Of a stretch of DNA of 64,000 nt, positions 30,291 to 40,534 are shown piece by piece (the stretch's first letter is position 1; every line of letters begins with the position of its first letter). The position numbers and the translations under genes were made by a program. Below the pieces are notes generated by a model, which made no database searches, was not told the origin of the DNA, and saw only the letters and a program-made list of their open reading frames with translations. The DNA comes from Rhizomys pruinosus (taxonomy: Eukaryota; Chordata; Mammalia; Rodentia; Spalacidae), in contig VZQC01006583.1 of NCBI GenBank assembly GCA_009823505.1, positions 1,901,211 to 1,965,210 of the forward strand, read 5' to 3'.

Positions 30291-31126
30291 GACTACCTCC
30301 ATTTCCTTTCCTGAGATGAAGAGAAGTAGGAAGAGGGAAGACAGAAGGTAAATGTAGTCATGGTAACCAGGCCCAAACAAGCTGTCTTCCTGCTGTCAGC
30401 GCAGGGACCCCTCGAGCACACAGCAGGCCTCTTGGAGAGGGAAGCCCGTGGCAAGTGCCTGCCTGTGCCTCCCACAGGCTGCGATCAAAGGTGTGCATCA
30501 CCATGCCTGCTCCCAAGTCCAATTCTTACTCGTCCGTTATCCTCTATAACATATTGACTTCTCCTCAAACATCCTTTAGGTCTTCTCTATGTTTTTCTCC
30601 TGGACCAAGATTGGAAAATGAATTACAGGCTCTTGTTCAATAGATAAGGCACCTCTGTTGGGCAGGGGATGAGGCTTGTACCTTCCAACAGTGTGACGTC
30701 AAGGGTGTGTGGGAGCCAGCTGGACATGATTGGAGGGCTGACTGACCTCAGGGGCTTGATGGGCAAGAAGCCGCTGGAAAACAGATAAAGAGACATGCCA
30801 TCAAACCAGGAATGGGCAGAGCTACAAAGATTTGATAATTTGAGGTTGAAAGTTAACTTTTAGAGAATCTGAAGGTTGAAAAGGATACTGGAGCTTATCT
30901 AAGCCAGGTGTCAGCAAGCTGGGAGAAACATAGCTTGATGCTCATTTTGGGAAAAGAAAACGCTATCGGGATCTGATGTGCACTCACTTATGAATTGTCT
31001 GTGGTCATCTTTGCACTAAGTGACAGCTGAGTATTTGCAATGGAGATAGACCACATGGCCTAAAAGCTAAATGCTTTTGCATGTTTCTTTTTTTTCTTTC
31101 TTTTTTTGGCAGTAAAGAGGAAGATT
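30291..31126. other. Mostly unassigned; B1 fragment at 30455-30513
   Basis: 30455-30513 keeps a B1 5' end (GATCAAAGGTGTGCATCACC). The rest is unrecognised. Confidence 0.4.
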
Positions 31127-31153
31127 ACACACACACACACACACACACACACC
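31127..31153 (+). repeat. (CA)n microsatellite
   Basis: About 13 CA units. Confidence 0.95.
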
Positions 31154-31179
31154 ATTCTTTGTAGATTATCTATATATTA

Positions 31180-31388
31180 TTTGTTATTTTTATCTTATGT
31201 GTATGAGTGTATTGCTTGCATGTGTATAACTGCAATGCCTGTGGAAGTCAAAAGAAGGTATTGAATGCCCTGGAACTGGAGTTATGGACAGTCGTTAGCT
31301 GCCATGGTGGGTGCTGGAAATCAAATCCCAGTCCTCTGCAAGAGCAGTCAGTGCTCTTAACTACTGAGCTATCTTATCTCTGCAGCCC
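31180..31388 (-). mobile_element. B2 SINE (minus)
   Basis: TTATGTGTATGAGTGTATTG to CTATCTTATCTCTGCAGCCCC. AGATTATnTATATAT flanks both sides. Confidence 0.9.
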
Positions 31389-31420
31389 CAGATTATATAT
31401 ATCTTAAAAAAGGTTTATTT

Positions 31421-31580
31421 GTGGGATGGAGATATGGCTCAGCAGTTAAGAACACTAGCTGCTTTTGCAGATGACCTGGATTCAGTTCCCAGCACCCACA
31501 TGACAACTAACAACTGTCCATTATTCCAGTTCCATGTCACCTTCTTTGTCTGACAGCCACTGATGCCCTTCTTCTTCCTA
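31421..31580 (+). mobile_element. B2 SINE, 3' part replaced by pyrimidine tract
   Basis: GGATGGAGATATGGCTCAGC to GTTCCATGTCACCTTC. A CT-rich tract (about 31590-31690) follows in place of the tail. Confidence 0.83.
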
Positions 31581-31589
31581 TCTAGTTCC

Positions 31590-31690
31590 CTAGGATCTCC
31601 TTCTCCTCTCCTCCTCTTCCTCTTCTCCTCCTCTCCTCCTCCTCTTCCCTTTCTTCCCACTTCTCTTCCTCCTCCCGCCCTCCCTCTCTT
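31590..31690 (+). repeat. CT-rich (TCCTC)n low-complexity tract
   Basis: About 100 bases of almost pure pyrimidine, irregular CTCCTCTTC units. Confidence 0.9.
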
Positions 31691-31863
31691 ACAAGATCCT
31701 GGGCGGGGATTATTTACAGAAGCAAGTCTTCTCTACTAGTGGTTACACTGAAGCAAATGTTTCTCCCACCACTGGTGACCATTAACTCTGTCTACAGATA
31801 TGAAGCCAGGAGCCTCTGAGCCCTTTCCCCCTAGCTAGGGAGTTCAGTTTTGCTCAAGGCTGA

Positions 31864-32295
31864 TGTGCTGGATAACTTTATTGTCAACTTGACACACCTG
31901 GGTTGAGGGAGCCTCAATTGGTGAATTGGCTCCATTGGATTGGCCTGTGGCCACATCTGTGGAGTATTGTTTTGATTGTCAGGCAATGTTTTGATTGTCA
32001 GGCCCACAATGAGTAGTGCCAACCTGGGCAGGTTGTTGTGTACCATATAAGAAGGCAGGCTGGGCATGAGCCAGAGGAGCAAGCCAGTGAACAGCATTCC
32101 TCCATTGCCTGTGCTTCAGCTCCTGCCTCTGGGTTCCTGCCCTGAGTTCCTGCCCTGGGCTTCCTAAGTGATGAACTGTGACCCAGGATATGTAAGCTGA
32201 ATAAACCCTTTCCTCCCCAAGTTGGTGTTGGTCGGAGTGTTTTATCACAGAAATGGAAGACAAACCAGGACAGAAATTGGTACCAGAAGTGGGGA
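31864..32295 (+). mobile_element. MaLR LTR plus exactly 18-nt primer site (half A of a head-to-head pair)
   Basis: LTR TGTGCTGGATAAC to CAAACCAGGACA (31864-32272) with CATATAAGAAGG and CTGAATAAACCC signals. The spacer GAAAT and a tRNA-Leu-like primer site TGGTACCAGAAGTGGGGA (32278-32295) follow. The next bases belong to an LTR in the opposite orientation. GCTGA precedes the LTR (31859-31863) and follows the whole pair (32662-32666). Confidence 0.9.
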
Positions 32296-32661
32296 AAATA
32301 ACTGTATTAGTCACTTTTCTGTTGCTGTGATAAAACACCATGACCAAGGAACTTATGAAAGGAAGAGTTTATTTGAGCTTACAATTGATGGTTCCAGGGA
32401 ATTAGAGTCCATTGTGGTGGGAGGCATGGTGGCTGGATCTGGAGCAGCAAGCCAAGGGTCTCATCTCGCAAAGAGCACAGGAAGCAGAGAGAGAGCGACT
32501 GAAGACCACAAGGCTTGTTAAACTCACTAAGCCTACCCCCAGTGACATACTTCCTCCAGCACGGCCACACCTTCTAAGACCTCCAAAAACAGTGCCACCA
32601 ATTGGAGACAAAATGTCTGAATACTTAAAGCCTATGGGGGATACTCATTCAAACCACCACA
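32296..32661 (-). mobile_element. Second-family MaLR LTR (minus; half B of a head-to-head pair)
   Basis: LTR 32303-32661, closely matching the LTRs of the provirus at 52421-54444. On the minus strand it starts TGTGGTGGTTTGAATGAG and ends GTGACTAATACA. It keeps the spacer (AAATAAC, as at 54080-54086) but not the primer site or any internal sequence. Confidence 0.9.
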
Positions 32662-32666
32662 GCTGA

Positions 32667-33254
32667 GCATGGGACTAACTACATTCTGTTTTCCATCATG
32701 GTCAGCTTGTGATATCACTGTCTGTGATCCCCACACCTGGAGTGAGTTTCAGATCTCTCTTCTGGCAAATGAGAAATAATAACAGAGAAAAAATAGCTCA
32801 TGCTAAAAGAGCCCGAGATTTGGTCAGTTCAGAGTATAAATGGAATATAGTTACCTTTACCATTGCTGTATGGCAAACCACACCACAGCCTAGTAGCTTA
32901 AAATAATCATTTAATATTGATCTTAATTAAATGGGCCAGGAACTTGGGAAAGGCTCAACTGACTGGTTCTGGTTTAGGGCTTCTTGTATGGATACAGACA
33001 CATGTCGGCTAGGCTGGGCCTGAAGGATGGAGCACTCTGTTGCTGTCTGCTGGTGCTAGCCATCAGCTGGGGGCTCAGCTGGGATGTTGACTTGAGCCTC
33101 TACACACAGCCTTACAGCCTCTGTCACATGGTAACTTTGGACTACTATCATGGCCTCTCAGGCCTCCCTGTGCAAGGGTTCCAGAACCTGATGGAAGCAT
33201 TCCCTTTTGGTAGAGGGAGTCACTAACCCAGATTCTATACAGATGGGATATGGA
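32667..33254. other. Unassigned; 32860-33235 resembles an ancient mammalian repeat
   Basis: CACAGCCTAGTAGCTTAAAA near 32884 recalls old interspersed repeats with CTTAGTGGCTTAAAACAAC. The family is not certain. Confidence 0.4.
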
Positions 33255-33362
33255 TCCCCTTTTTTAATTTTAATTTTGTGTGCATGAGTGTTTTGCACCC
33301 ATGTGGGTAATGCCCTTAGAGGCCAAAAAAGAGCATCAGATCCCCTGGAACTAGAGCCACAG

Positions 33363-34568
33363 TGTAAGACCCGAATTGAGCCTTACCCTTGAGAGACCCC
33401 CGAGTGAGAGATGCAGAGACAAGACTCACTGCAAAAGCAAGAGGTTTATTCCTCTGGTGCACTGGGGTTTGCCTGTACAATGGGGAGAGGCAAACCCCGA
33501 GTAATCTCTGCATACTGTGTAAGAGAGGCCCACACTGACTCCATTTTGAGCATAGCCATCATTTTAAGCAATTACTTGAACCTGCCCAATTCAGGGAAAA
33601 GGTCAATTGCTCAAGGCCAGTTGCTCAAGGCCTCAAGAACAGCTAATAAAATTTAAACCTGTCTAAAGATAACTGTTGATACTGTTGATATGTGAGGATA
33701 GGTGGACTGACTCAACATTTCCTCATTCCTGTCCCAAGACTGTGTCTAAAGATAACCTTTGGTACATGGGGGCAGGTGGGCTGACCTAACCATGAGCTGT
33801 AACTCTGCTATTATCCAATAAGGCTATAAGTTACCCAAACCCCACTAAACATCCCCTAGACCCTGTATAAAAGGCCTGCGAGCCAAGTTATCGGGGTCGG
33901 AGCCTTTTCCCTCCCACCCCCGCATGCTGGTTTACTTTTTCCCAAAATAAAGTCTTGGTTTTCCATCCTTCCGTGTGTCTGGTGTGGATTCTTGAACCCT
34001 AACAACAGTTTTTATACACAGGGCAGGAACTGAACCCTGGTCTCCTTTGTGACAGGCGGGGATACTCAGCATGCTTGGGTCTGCAGGTGGCTTGGGGCCA
34101 GGGCCCTCAGGGTGGTTCTTTCTGGAATTATCTGTTACCAGCTGACCTAGGGAGGGGTTGGTATTTGCTAACCTAGGGAGGGAAAAAGCTCTGACCCCAA
34201 TAACTTGGCTCGCAGGCCTTTTATTCAGGGTCTAGGGGAATCTTGGTGGGGTTTGGGTAACTTCTAGCCTTATTGGATAATAGCAGAGTTACAGCTCATG
34301 GTTAGGTCAGCCCACCTGCCCCCACATACCAAAGGACACAGTCTTGGGACAAGAACGGAACCAGATCTAGGGGAATTTTTCTTTATGGGTTCAGACCGGA
34401 CCTGTTCCCCAAGCCTGGGATGTATCTGGTGGACTTCAGCCTGGGGGAAAGAGAATACCACCGGGCCTGTTTCAAAATGCCCCAGATCTGATGGACCCCA
34501 GCCTGGGGGAAAGTGAATCCTTAACCTTTGTCCAGAGTAGAAGTCTGGGATCAACTCTTATCTCTTCA
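33363..34568 (-). mobile_element. ERV1-like LTR (minus) with 4-bp target duplication, itself interrupted
   Basis: Flanked by ACAG at 33359-33362 and 34569-34572. On the minus strand it begins TGAAGAGATAAGAG (34568) and carries a repeated CCCCCAGGCTG block. A promoter with CCAATAAGGC and AATAAAAGGCCTGCGAGCC follows. After the interruption come AATAAACCTCTTGC and an end at GGGTCTTACA (33363). The 4-bp duplication fits gammaretrovirus-like ERV1. Confidence 0.75.
33516..34007 (+). mobile_element. Related ERV1-like LTR (plus) inside the previous one
   Basis: TGTGTAAGAGAGGCC to GAACCCTAACA, with CCAATAAGGC, TATAAAAGGCCTGCGAGCC and AAAATAAAGTCTTGG. Its promoter block is nearly the inverse of that at 34190-34350. 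The right boundary (34004 or 34007) and the target duplication are unresolved. Confidence 0.75.
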
Positions 34569-34668
34569 ACAGAAGCTTGTGAGCCTCCATGTGGCTGCTG
34601 AAAACTAAAGTCAGGTCCTCTGCCAGAGCAGCCAGTGCCCTTGACTGCCGAGCCATCCCTCCAGCCTC

Positions 34669-35510
34669 AGCACCCTCCGTTTGGTTTGGTGGCGGGAATA
34701 GCAAGTTCACATTCCAGAGGAGGAGGTGGGAGTGGGCATACTTTTGTGACCATACTTCTGTGGAACATACAGTCTGCCACAGCCACTGTCTTGCAGTTTT
34801 ATTTCCTGTGTCCTCAGCCGTGCTACATCAAGAATGACCCAGGTGGGAGGAAGCTTGGAAGACGTTTTCTTTGTATTCTGTTCTTTAGTTTTACTCCTTT
34901 CAGTTGCTTCCCATCCTCCCCGCAAAATGAAGGTAGAAGCGGATCATCCGCCACACCCTGAACTGCCTGGAGCATCGGTTCATTTCCAACATGGAGCCAT
35001 TTGGTTTCACTGTACTTTGATCCTAAATTTATGACCTTGCACATTTTCTCTATGGCACATTGCTCAATGACTTTTCTTTTCTGGTTTTTATGTCAAGGTT
35101 AGATGACACGAGAGAGCAACTGATTGCTTTCTGGAAGGTCTTTTGGAAAGTTTCCAAAAGGGCTCAAGGACCCAGTTCCCATTCTCAAAGCAAATAAATG
35201 GTCCATAGTCCCTAGGGAGGTCGTCTGGCTTGGATAACATGGCTCGCATGCTGTAAACATACTTGCTTCCCCTCTCCCCTTTTTCTTTGGCTTAAAGAAA
35301 TTCTATTCCATTGGTTCTTAGAGTTTTAGAGTAGTTGTTTTGGGAGAACAAGTTGAGGAAAACTATGTAAGTCCATGAATCCTATTTAAATCCTTTTAAC
35401 CTGTACCAGAAGGTTTGGCTAGGTGTTTAGAACATGGAGATAAGAGGGCTGTGGGCTGTGGGCAGGGACAGATTATTTACTGATAAGTATCTTTTCATCA
35501 CTTCCATATG
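34669..35510. other. Unassigned intergenic DNA
   Basis: Overlapping frames of 66-108 codons at 34589-35044 on both strands lack a recognisable domain. I do not call a gene. Confidence 0.4.
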
Positions 35511-35524
35511 ACTAAGCCATTTTT

Positions 35525-35764
35525 TTTTAATTTTTTATTTATTTCCATATGTGTATGAATGTATTTTCTGCGTGCAAGTCTGTGCACCCGTGACGTGCAA
35601 TGCCGCGGAGGTCAGAAGAGGGCGTCGAACTCCCCTGGAACTGGAGTTCTCCTGGAATTGGAGTTTCAGACAGCTCTCGGCCGCCATGTGGGTGCTGGGG
35701 ATCGAACCCGGGTCCTCTGCAAGAGCGGTCGGCGCTCTTAACCGCTAGGCCATCGCTCCAGCCC
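35525..35764 (-). mobile_element. Very young B2 SINE (minus) with 17-bp duplication
   Basis: Perfect target duplication GACTAAGCCATTTT (35512 and 35765). Many CpGs are unmutated (GTGACGTGCAATGCCGCGG, GAGCGGTCGGCGCTC). The duplicated block is at 35634-35667. Probably close to the active consensus of this genome. Confidence 0.97.
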
Positions 35765-35778
35765 GACTAAGCCATTTT

Positions 35779-37039
35779 GTAATATGACATAATTTAGCTC
35801 TGTATCAGAAAAAGAGAAATGTTACCAGACTGCACTTTATGAAGGCATCAGACAAAGGTATCAATGGTGGATATCCTCACGTAGGGATTGCCCCCTCCCA
35901 TGATTTATGAGTCCTTCCAATTCCCTCACTGATGTGTACTTGCTATGTGCTGAGAGTCTAGCTTGCTGTCTTGCTGTGTTGAAGCACCTAGCTTGTACTT
36001 GGCTTTCATCTAAAACCTTTGCACCTCTTTCTTCTCAACCCTGTGCTGGGCCTGGCTGGTGTCAGACAAACCAGGGAGCAGGCAGAAGATGTGGTTTAGC
36101 AGTCTGTCACACACATCCGACATCTAATTTTTCCTTCCTGGCATTGAATAGCCACTTTCTTATGCTCTAAATGCACCCAAACAAAATTTACATGAAAATT
36201 GCTGCCGGTGGTGTCCTTAAAATACTTGCTAAGCTCTATCTCTGAAGTAGGGTAGGAGTCAGGAATTGTTTCCTTCAGCCACAGCTCATCACACTTTGCC
36301 AAGGGTTCTGCCACGCCCAGCTCTGTACCCTCTGTACACTGACTCACAAGCCCCCTCCACCTTCCCCTCTCTTTCTGACTTTCTCCTTTCTTTTGGGTCC
36401 TGATTGTTTCAGACTAAGAAGGGGGGGGAGGGAGGGAGGAAAATTCTGAGGGGCAAAGATAGACATAACCCTCCCTCTCTGACGCCTTCATTCTTTAGCA
36501 TGGACCTGATTTCCTAGCTTGAAGATTATCTGACCACAGGTGGAATTGGACCAACATATATAGTTTGCCAATGAGCCCTTTTCTCCATCTCTTCAGTGTC
36601 ATGCTTGGCAGGTTGTTTGGGAAGCTACCTGGAAATGCAAATAGCCCTTTCAGGGACATCCCCATGGAAGTGAGAGGAGAGAGCTCTCTTGTACCCCAAG
36701 CTAGAGAGCTGAGTCATTTCTTCAGTCCTGGACTTAGTAGGAGTGTTATGGAGAAATCTTGAGACAAAGTTAGGTAAGGAGAGGGGGTTTAATCACGTTC
36801 GTAGGCTCTAGCCCACTAGTGGTCTGACCAGCAGATTGTTCCATACAGGAGTCTTTGGGGTCTTTCATACCCCTGTGACAAATGCAAGCTACAGGAATGT
36901 GACATCCTTGTTTACAACCTTGTTTATGGATCACAAAGGAAGGCTACAGGAATGTTCAAGGTCTTTTAGTAACCAACCTATTTCCCTATTTCCACTATGG
37001 GAGTTAGGATTAACCTAACCAAACCTCCCAAGCTGAGCT
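35779..37039. other. Unassigned intergenic DNA, possible LTR near 36770-37030
   Basis: A G-rich run lies at 36420-36440. The stretch around GGGGGTTTAATCACGTTCG (36784) could be an LTR polyadenylation region in reverse. I recognise no gene. Confidence 0.35.
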
Positions 37040-37059
37040 TCTAGGACCTTATTTTATTT

Positions 37060-37226
37060 TTTAATTATTATTATTTTTTTTTGGTCTTTTCGAGACAGGG
37101 TCTCCCTGTAGCCCCAGCTGTCCTGGAACTCACTCTGTAGACCAGGCTGGCCTTGAACTCACAAAGATCTGCCTGTCTCTGCCTCCCCAGTGCTAGGATT
37201 AAAGGCGTGCGCCACCACGCCTGGCC
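37060..37226 (-). mobile_element. B1 SINE (minus) in the L1 tail
   Basis: GGTCTTTTCGAGACAGGGTC to GCGTGCGCCACCACGCCTGG. Confidence 0.95.
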
Positions 37227-37446
37227 ATTTTTTTTTAATTTTTAATATTTTTTTATTATTAAACTTTTTCCATAGGTCATACATCATTTCTCAATTGAAT
37301 CTAGAATCACTTCCCTTTCTAGGCCCCCCAACCCACCTGTGTCCCTGCACTCTGCCATACATGTCCTGTATCTTTTTCTGAGTCTTTCTAAAGTTTTTTT
37401 TTTCAGTTCTTTTGTTGTTGTTCTTTCCAACTTGTACTGCTACAGT

Positions 37447-37510
37447 ATATATACATATATATACATAGTTATATATATACACATAAATATATATATACAT
37501 ACATACACAT
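37447..37510 (+). repeat. (TATATACA)n AT-rich simple repeat
   Basis: Irregular TATATA/CATA units inside the L1 3' fragment. Confidence 0.9.
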
Positions 37511-38176
37511 ATCATTTGAATTGTAGGATTTTTTTTTCTTCCTAAAAGACGTCATGTTTTCCTTAAGGAAGTGCTCGAAAGTTCCTCCTTGGCAATCCCA
37601 AACAACTAACAATCCTGCACTTTTGCTCCACATGGGGGTCTTTCCCTCCCATGGTCCCCCAATTGAAGTCTAGTAAACACGCGTCCTATCTCGATCCCCC
37701 TGCACTGGCCTCCATGATGCAGCCCAGGTAGTCTAACAATGGCAGTCTATATTCTGATGAGGCTGACATCCCCTTAGCTATTTAGTCTACAAGCTGGGTA
37801 TCTCAGTAGTCCTCATCTGGCATTGAAGGTTTGGAGGATTCTTGGAGAGACATGAGTCCTCAGTCCGTATTGGAAGGTTGAAAAGCTGTGTCTCATGTCT
37901 TTGAGGAGTGCCAAAAGCAGTGGCAGCCATAGAGCTGATGCACTTGCCAGTAAGAATTGAAGACAGGCCAAACAACAGTGCTCTCTCTTTTTTCTTTTTG
38001 TCTCTTTACTAAGATCTCAAGTTCTATGTCTGCAAGTTTCTCTGGTCTTACTGATTATTTACATCTGGTTGTACTTTCCTTTTTGATGCTTAAGGCCACA
38101 CAGTTAGCCCAGATTAACCGAGGTTTTTGTTTTCTCAAGGTCAGTTGAGGATCTGGTCCTCATCTAGGACCTTATT

Positions 38177-38617
38177 AATGTGTCTATAAATCATATGGTA
38201 TCTTGCAAAAATGAAAAGACTGATCTGATCCAGCAGGTCTCTGGTGGGACTGGAGAGCCCAAGTTTCTAACAAGCTTCTGGATTTATGCTTATGTTCCTG
38301 ATCCCAGGATCAGGGCGGAATACCTTTAGAGGACACCAGCATGTTCCTCCATGCCCGGAATGAATTGTCAAACAGGGCTAGGCAAGGAAATGAACGTGGT
38401 TTGGAACTGAGGTTTTCTCAGAAAGTGGTGGATGAGTAATGTTAGAAGAAAAGAGAAGCCAAGAAGGGCAGGCTAGAGTGGAGCTGGCAAGGGCGCTTCC
38501 ACTGCAGCTTCTACCAGCTCCCCTCCCAGGACTAACAATGGGCTGAGGGTGTCAATCTCCTGAGGACCTTCCTCCCGATGCAGTAATGAAAAACTTAGCA
38601 AATAAAAAATAGGATGC
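38177..38617. other. Unassigned intergenic DNA
   Basis: No repeat or gene recognised. Confidence 0.4.
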
Positions 38618-39030
38618 CCTGTTAAACCTGCATGTAAGGTCAGGGATCGGGACAAAAAGCCAAGATGGCATAGACTGGAAGGACCCTCCCCAAGATGGCA
38701 TAGACCGGAAGGACCCTCCCCAAGATGGCATAGACTGGAAGGACCCTCCCCAAGATGGCATAGACTGGAAGGACCCTCCCCAAGATGGCATAGACCGGAA
38801 GGACCCTCCCTTCTTTTCTGCTCAGGAGCTTGTGTTTGCCTGTGAAAATCACCTGATGGAGTTCCGGATTCCCATGAGATCTCTGGATCTGAGACCCATC
38901 TTCAGGCCCCTGACCTGGCCTAATTGGCCAGATTCCAACACATCACCATCCCCCTTCCCCGACCTATAAAAGGCCCTTTGCCCCTCCCAGATGCATGCTT
39001 TCTCATGGAAAACTAGTGCTTTTTAGTATG
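38618..39030 (+). mobile_element. ERV1-like LTR U3 with five tandem 30-bp enhancer-like units
   Basis: Begins near TGTTAAACCTGCATG. It contains the tandem array, then GACCTATAAAAGGCCC (TATA box near 38963) and CCCCTCCCAGATGCATGC downstream. It resembles the promoter layout of the 33.5-34.5 kb LTRs. No polyadenylation end is visible, so the copy is truncated after the start of R. Confidence 0.7.
38661..38810 (+). repeat. 5 x 30-bp perfect-length tandem repeat
   Basis: Units start at 38661, 38691, 38721, 38751 and 38781. Each reads CAAGATGGCATAGACYGGAA plus GGACCCTCCC. Only one position varies: C in units 2 and 5, T in units 1, 3 and 4. AAGATGGC is a YY1-type core, and the C variant creates CCGGAAG, an ETS core. 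Because 30 is a multiple of 3, long repeat-peptide frames appear on the minus strand; they are not genes. Confidence 0.95.
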
Positions 39031-39849
39031 AGTGTCCCCAACATGTTCCTCTGGGCCTTATGTGCATGAAACAAGACAATGATTTGGTCTTTTTCTGAAA
39101 TTTACATTTAGCAGAACATCCCTTTATTTGAATTGACCAATCTGGACACCCTATTAATAACCATATCCCAGCCCCTAGTCCTGACTTGAACACCCATTGC
39201 CTGGCTTCCCAGGGTGCCATGTGCTTCCATCTATTCTAGTACCCACTGTACTGCATTGAACAAAATCACTGCTTCACATTGACCCTTACTTACTCCATTA
39301 CTGGAGATTGAGCCTCTGAATGCCCCGCACATTTGGGTAGAGTCAAGTATATCATAGACCTCAATGTTTATTGTCAAGATGAATGGCCAATTCCTAGTCT
39401 GAGGCAGGCAAGCATGGGAATCTAGGACTCCACTTGGCTTGGGCAAGGCACACAGCCCTCTCCTAAGCCAGCAATCTGTTGGCAACCTGGGGTCCCCACC
39501 TGCACTGAGCTGCACACACACCCCATTTCAAACAGTGTAGTGAGCTGCTTAGTGTGACAACCTGATTTAGTGCTGTTTCCATTCAAACACATCCTGGAAG
39601 ACATCCAGGAATGGGCCAATCTTGCCTGAACTGGTTTGGAGTGAATGTGTCATAAGGCAAACTATTGCCTCAAAATGAACTTTTAGGAAAATAAAGAGAA
39701 TCCTATGCACCTATGTATAGTTGGGCATGCACATGAATAAAATCAGATGCATCATGGGATGGGCATGTGCAGTGAATAGAGGCTGATGCAAATTAAATCT
39801 ATCAAAACAAAGAGCTTCCTATAGCATCCCCCTTTAGTAACCAAACTCT
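39031..39849. other. Unassigned intergenic DNA
   Basis: No gene or family recognised. The minus-strand frames of 65-96 codons have no domain. Confidence 0.4.
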
Positions 39850-39857
39850 TCCTCCTC

Positions 39858-40265
39858 CTAGACTGGAGAGATGGCTCAGTGGTTAAAAATACTGCCTGTG
39901 CTGGGCATGGTGGTGTACAACTTTAATTCCAGTACTCAGGAGGCAGAGGGAGGTGGATCTCTGTGAGTTTAAGGCCAGCCTGGCCTGGTCTACAAAGTGA
40001 GTTCCAGGCCAGCTGGGGCTACAGGGAGATCCTGCTTCAAAAAGATAAAGAAAAAAAAACCAACACTGGCTGCTCTTGCAGAAAATCTGGGTTTAAATCC
40101 CAGCAGCACCCACATGGCAGCTAACAACCATAACTCCAGTTCCAGGGGACCTGGAGCCATTTTCTAACCTCAAAGTGCATTGCCTGACACGGGTGCATTT
40201 AAATATGCAGGCATAACATTCACACACATTAAGTAAAATATTTTTTAAAAAGTAATAGATAATCA
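39858..40265 (+). mobile_element. B2 SINE split by a B1
   Basis: ACTGGAGAGATGGCTCAGTG start (39858-39896), resuming at 40065 with ACTGGCTGCTCTTGCAGAAA and ending AAGTAAAATATTTTTTAAAA. Confidence 0.9.
39897..40064 (+). mobile_element. B1 SINE inside the B2
   Basis: GCTGGGCATGGTGGTGTACA to CCTGCTTCAAAAAGATAAAG. AATACTGCCTG / AACACTGGCTG flanks are the duplicated B2 site, now diverged. Confidence 0.92.
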
Positions 40266-40380
40266 AGGTGCCAGCAGGCTGGGTGCCTGATGAAGGCCCC
40301 TTCCTCACAGACAGACATCTTTTTATCCTAATGTCACATGTCACATGGTAGGAGGGATGCCAAGTACTCTTCAGCTTCTT

Positions 40381-40534
40381 TTTTTTTTTTGGCTTTTCGA
40401 GACGGGGTCTCCCTGCAGCCCCAGCTGTCCTGGAACTTACTCTGTAGACCAGGCTGGCCTTGAACTCACAAAGATCTGCCTGCCTCTGCCTCCCAAGTGC
40501 TAGGATTAAAGGCATGTGCCACCATGCCCGGCTC
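40381..40534 (-). mobile_element. B1 SINE (minus) with target duplication
   Basis: GGCTTTTCGAGACGGGGTCT to GTGCCACCATGCCCGGC. TCAGCTTCTTTT flanks both sides. Confidence 0.95.

Larger units (their letters stand above)
33255..34668 (-). mobile_element. B3/B2 SINE (minus), split by an ERV LTR complex
   Basis: Left part 33255-33362, right part 34573-34668 (TGTGAGCCTCCATGTGGCTG, ending GAGCCATCCCTCCAGCC). Removing 33363-34568 and one ACAG restores a continuous SINE. Confidence 0.85.
37054..38162 (-). mobile_element. L1 3' fragment (minus) with 14-bp target duplication
   Basis: TCTAGGACCTTATT occurs at 37040-37053 and 38163-38176, bounding a T-rich left end and about 0.93 kb of 3'UTR-like sequence without ORF2. 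CTTTTTCTGAGTCTTTCT resembles the L1 tail at 16.86 kb. It is a dead-on-arrival 5'-truncated copy, and a B1 sits in its A-tail. Confidence 0.8.

Noticed and set aside
38661..38810. CRISPR-like array
   Set aside because: Units are contiguous without spacers and the DNA is mammalian.
38552..38852. Minus-strand proteins with repeated MPSWGGSFQS or VLPVYAILGR units
   Set aside because: A 30-bp LTR repeat stays open in several frames because its length is a multiple of three. No other coding sign.
40093..40515. Recurrent [32 protein letters not shown] peptide (also near 1192, 7359, 10841, 25436, 45925, 51549, 59349)
   Set aside because: This is simply B1 read in one frame; its recurrence marks B1 copies, not a gene family.
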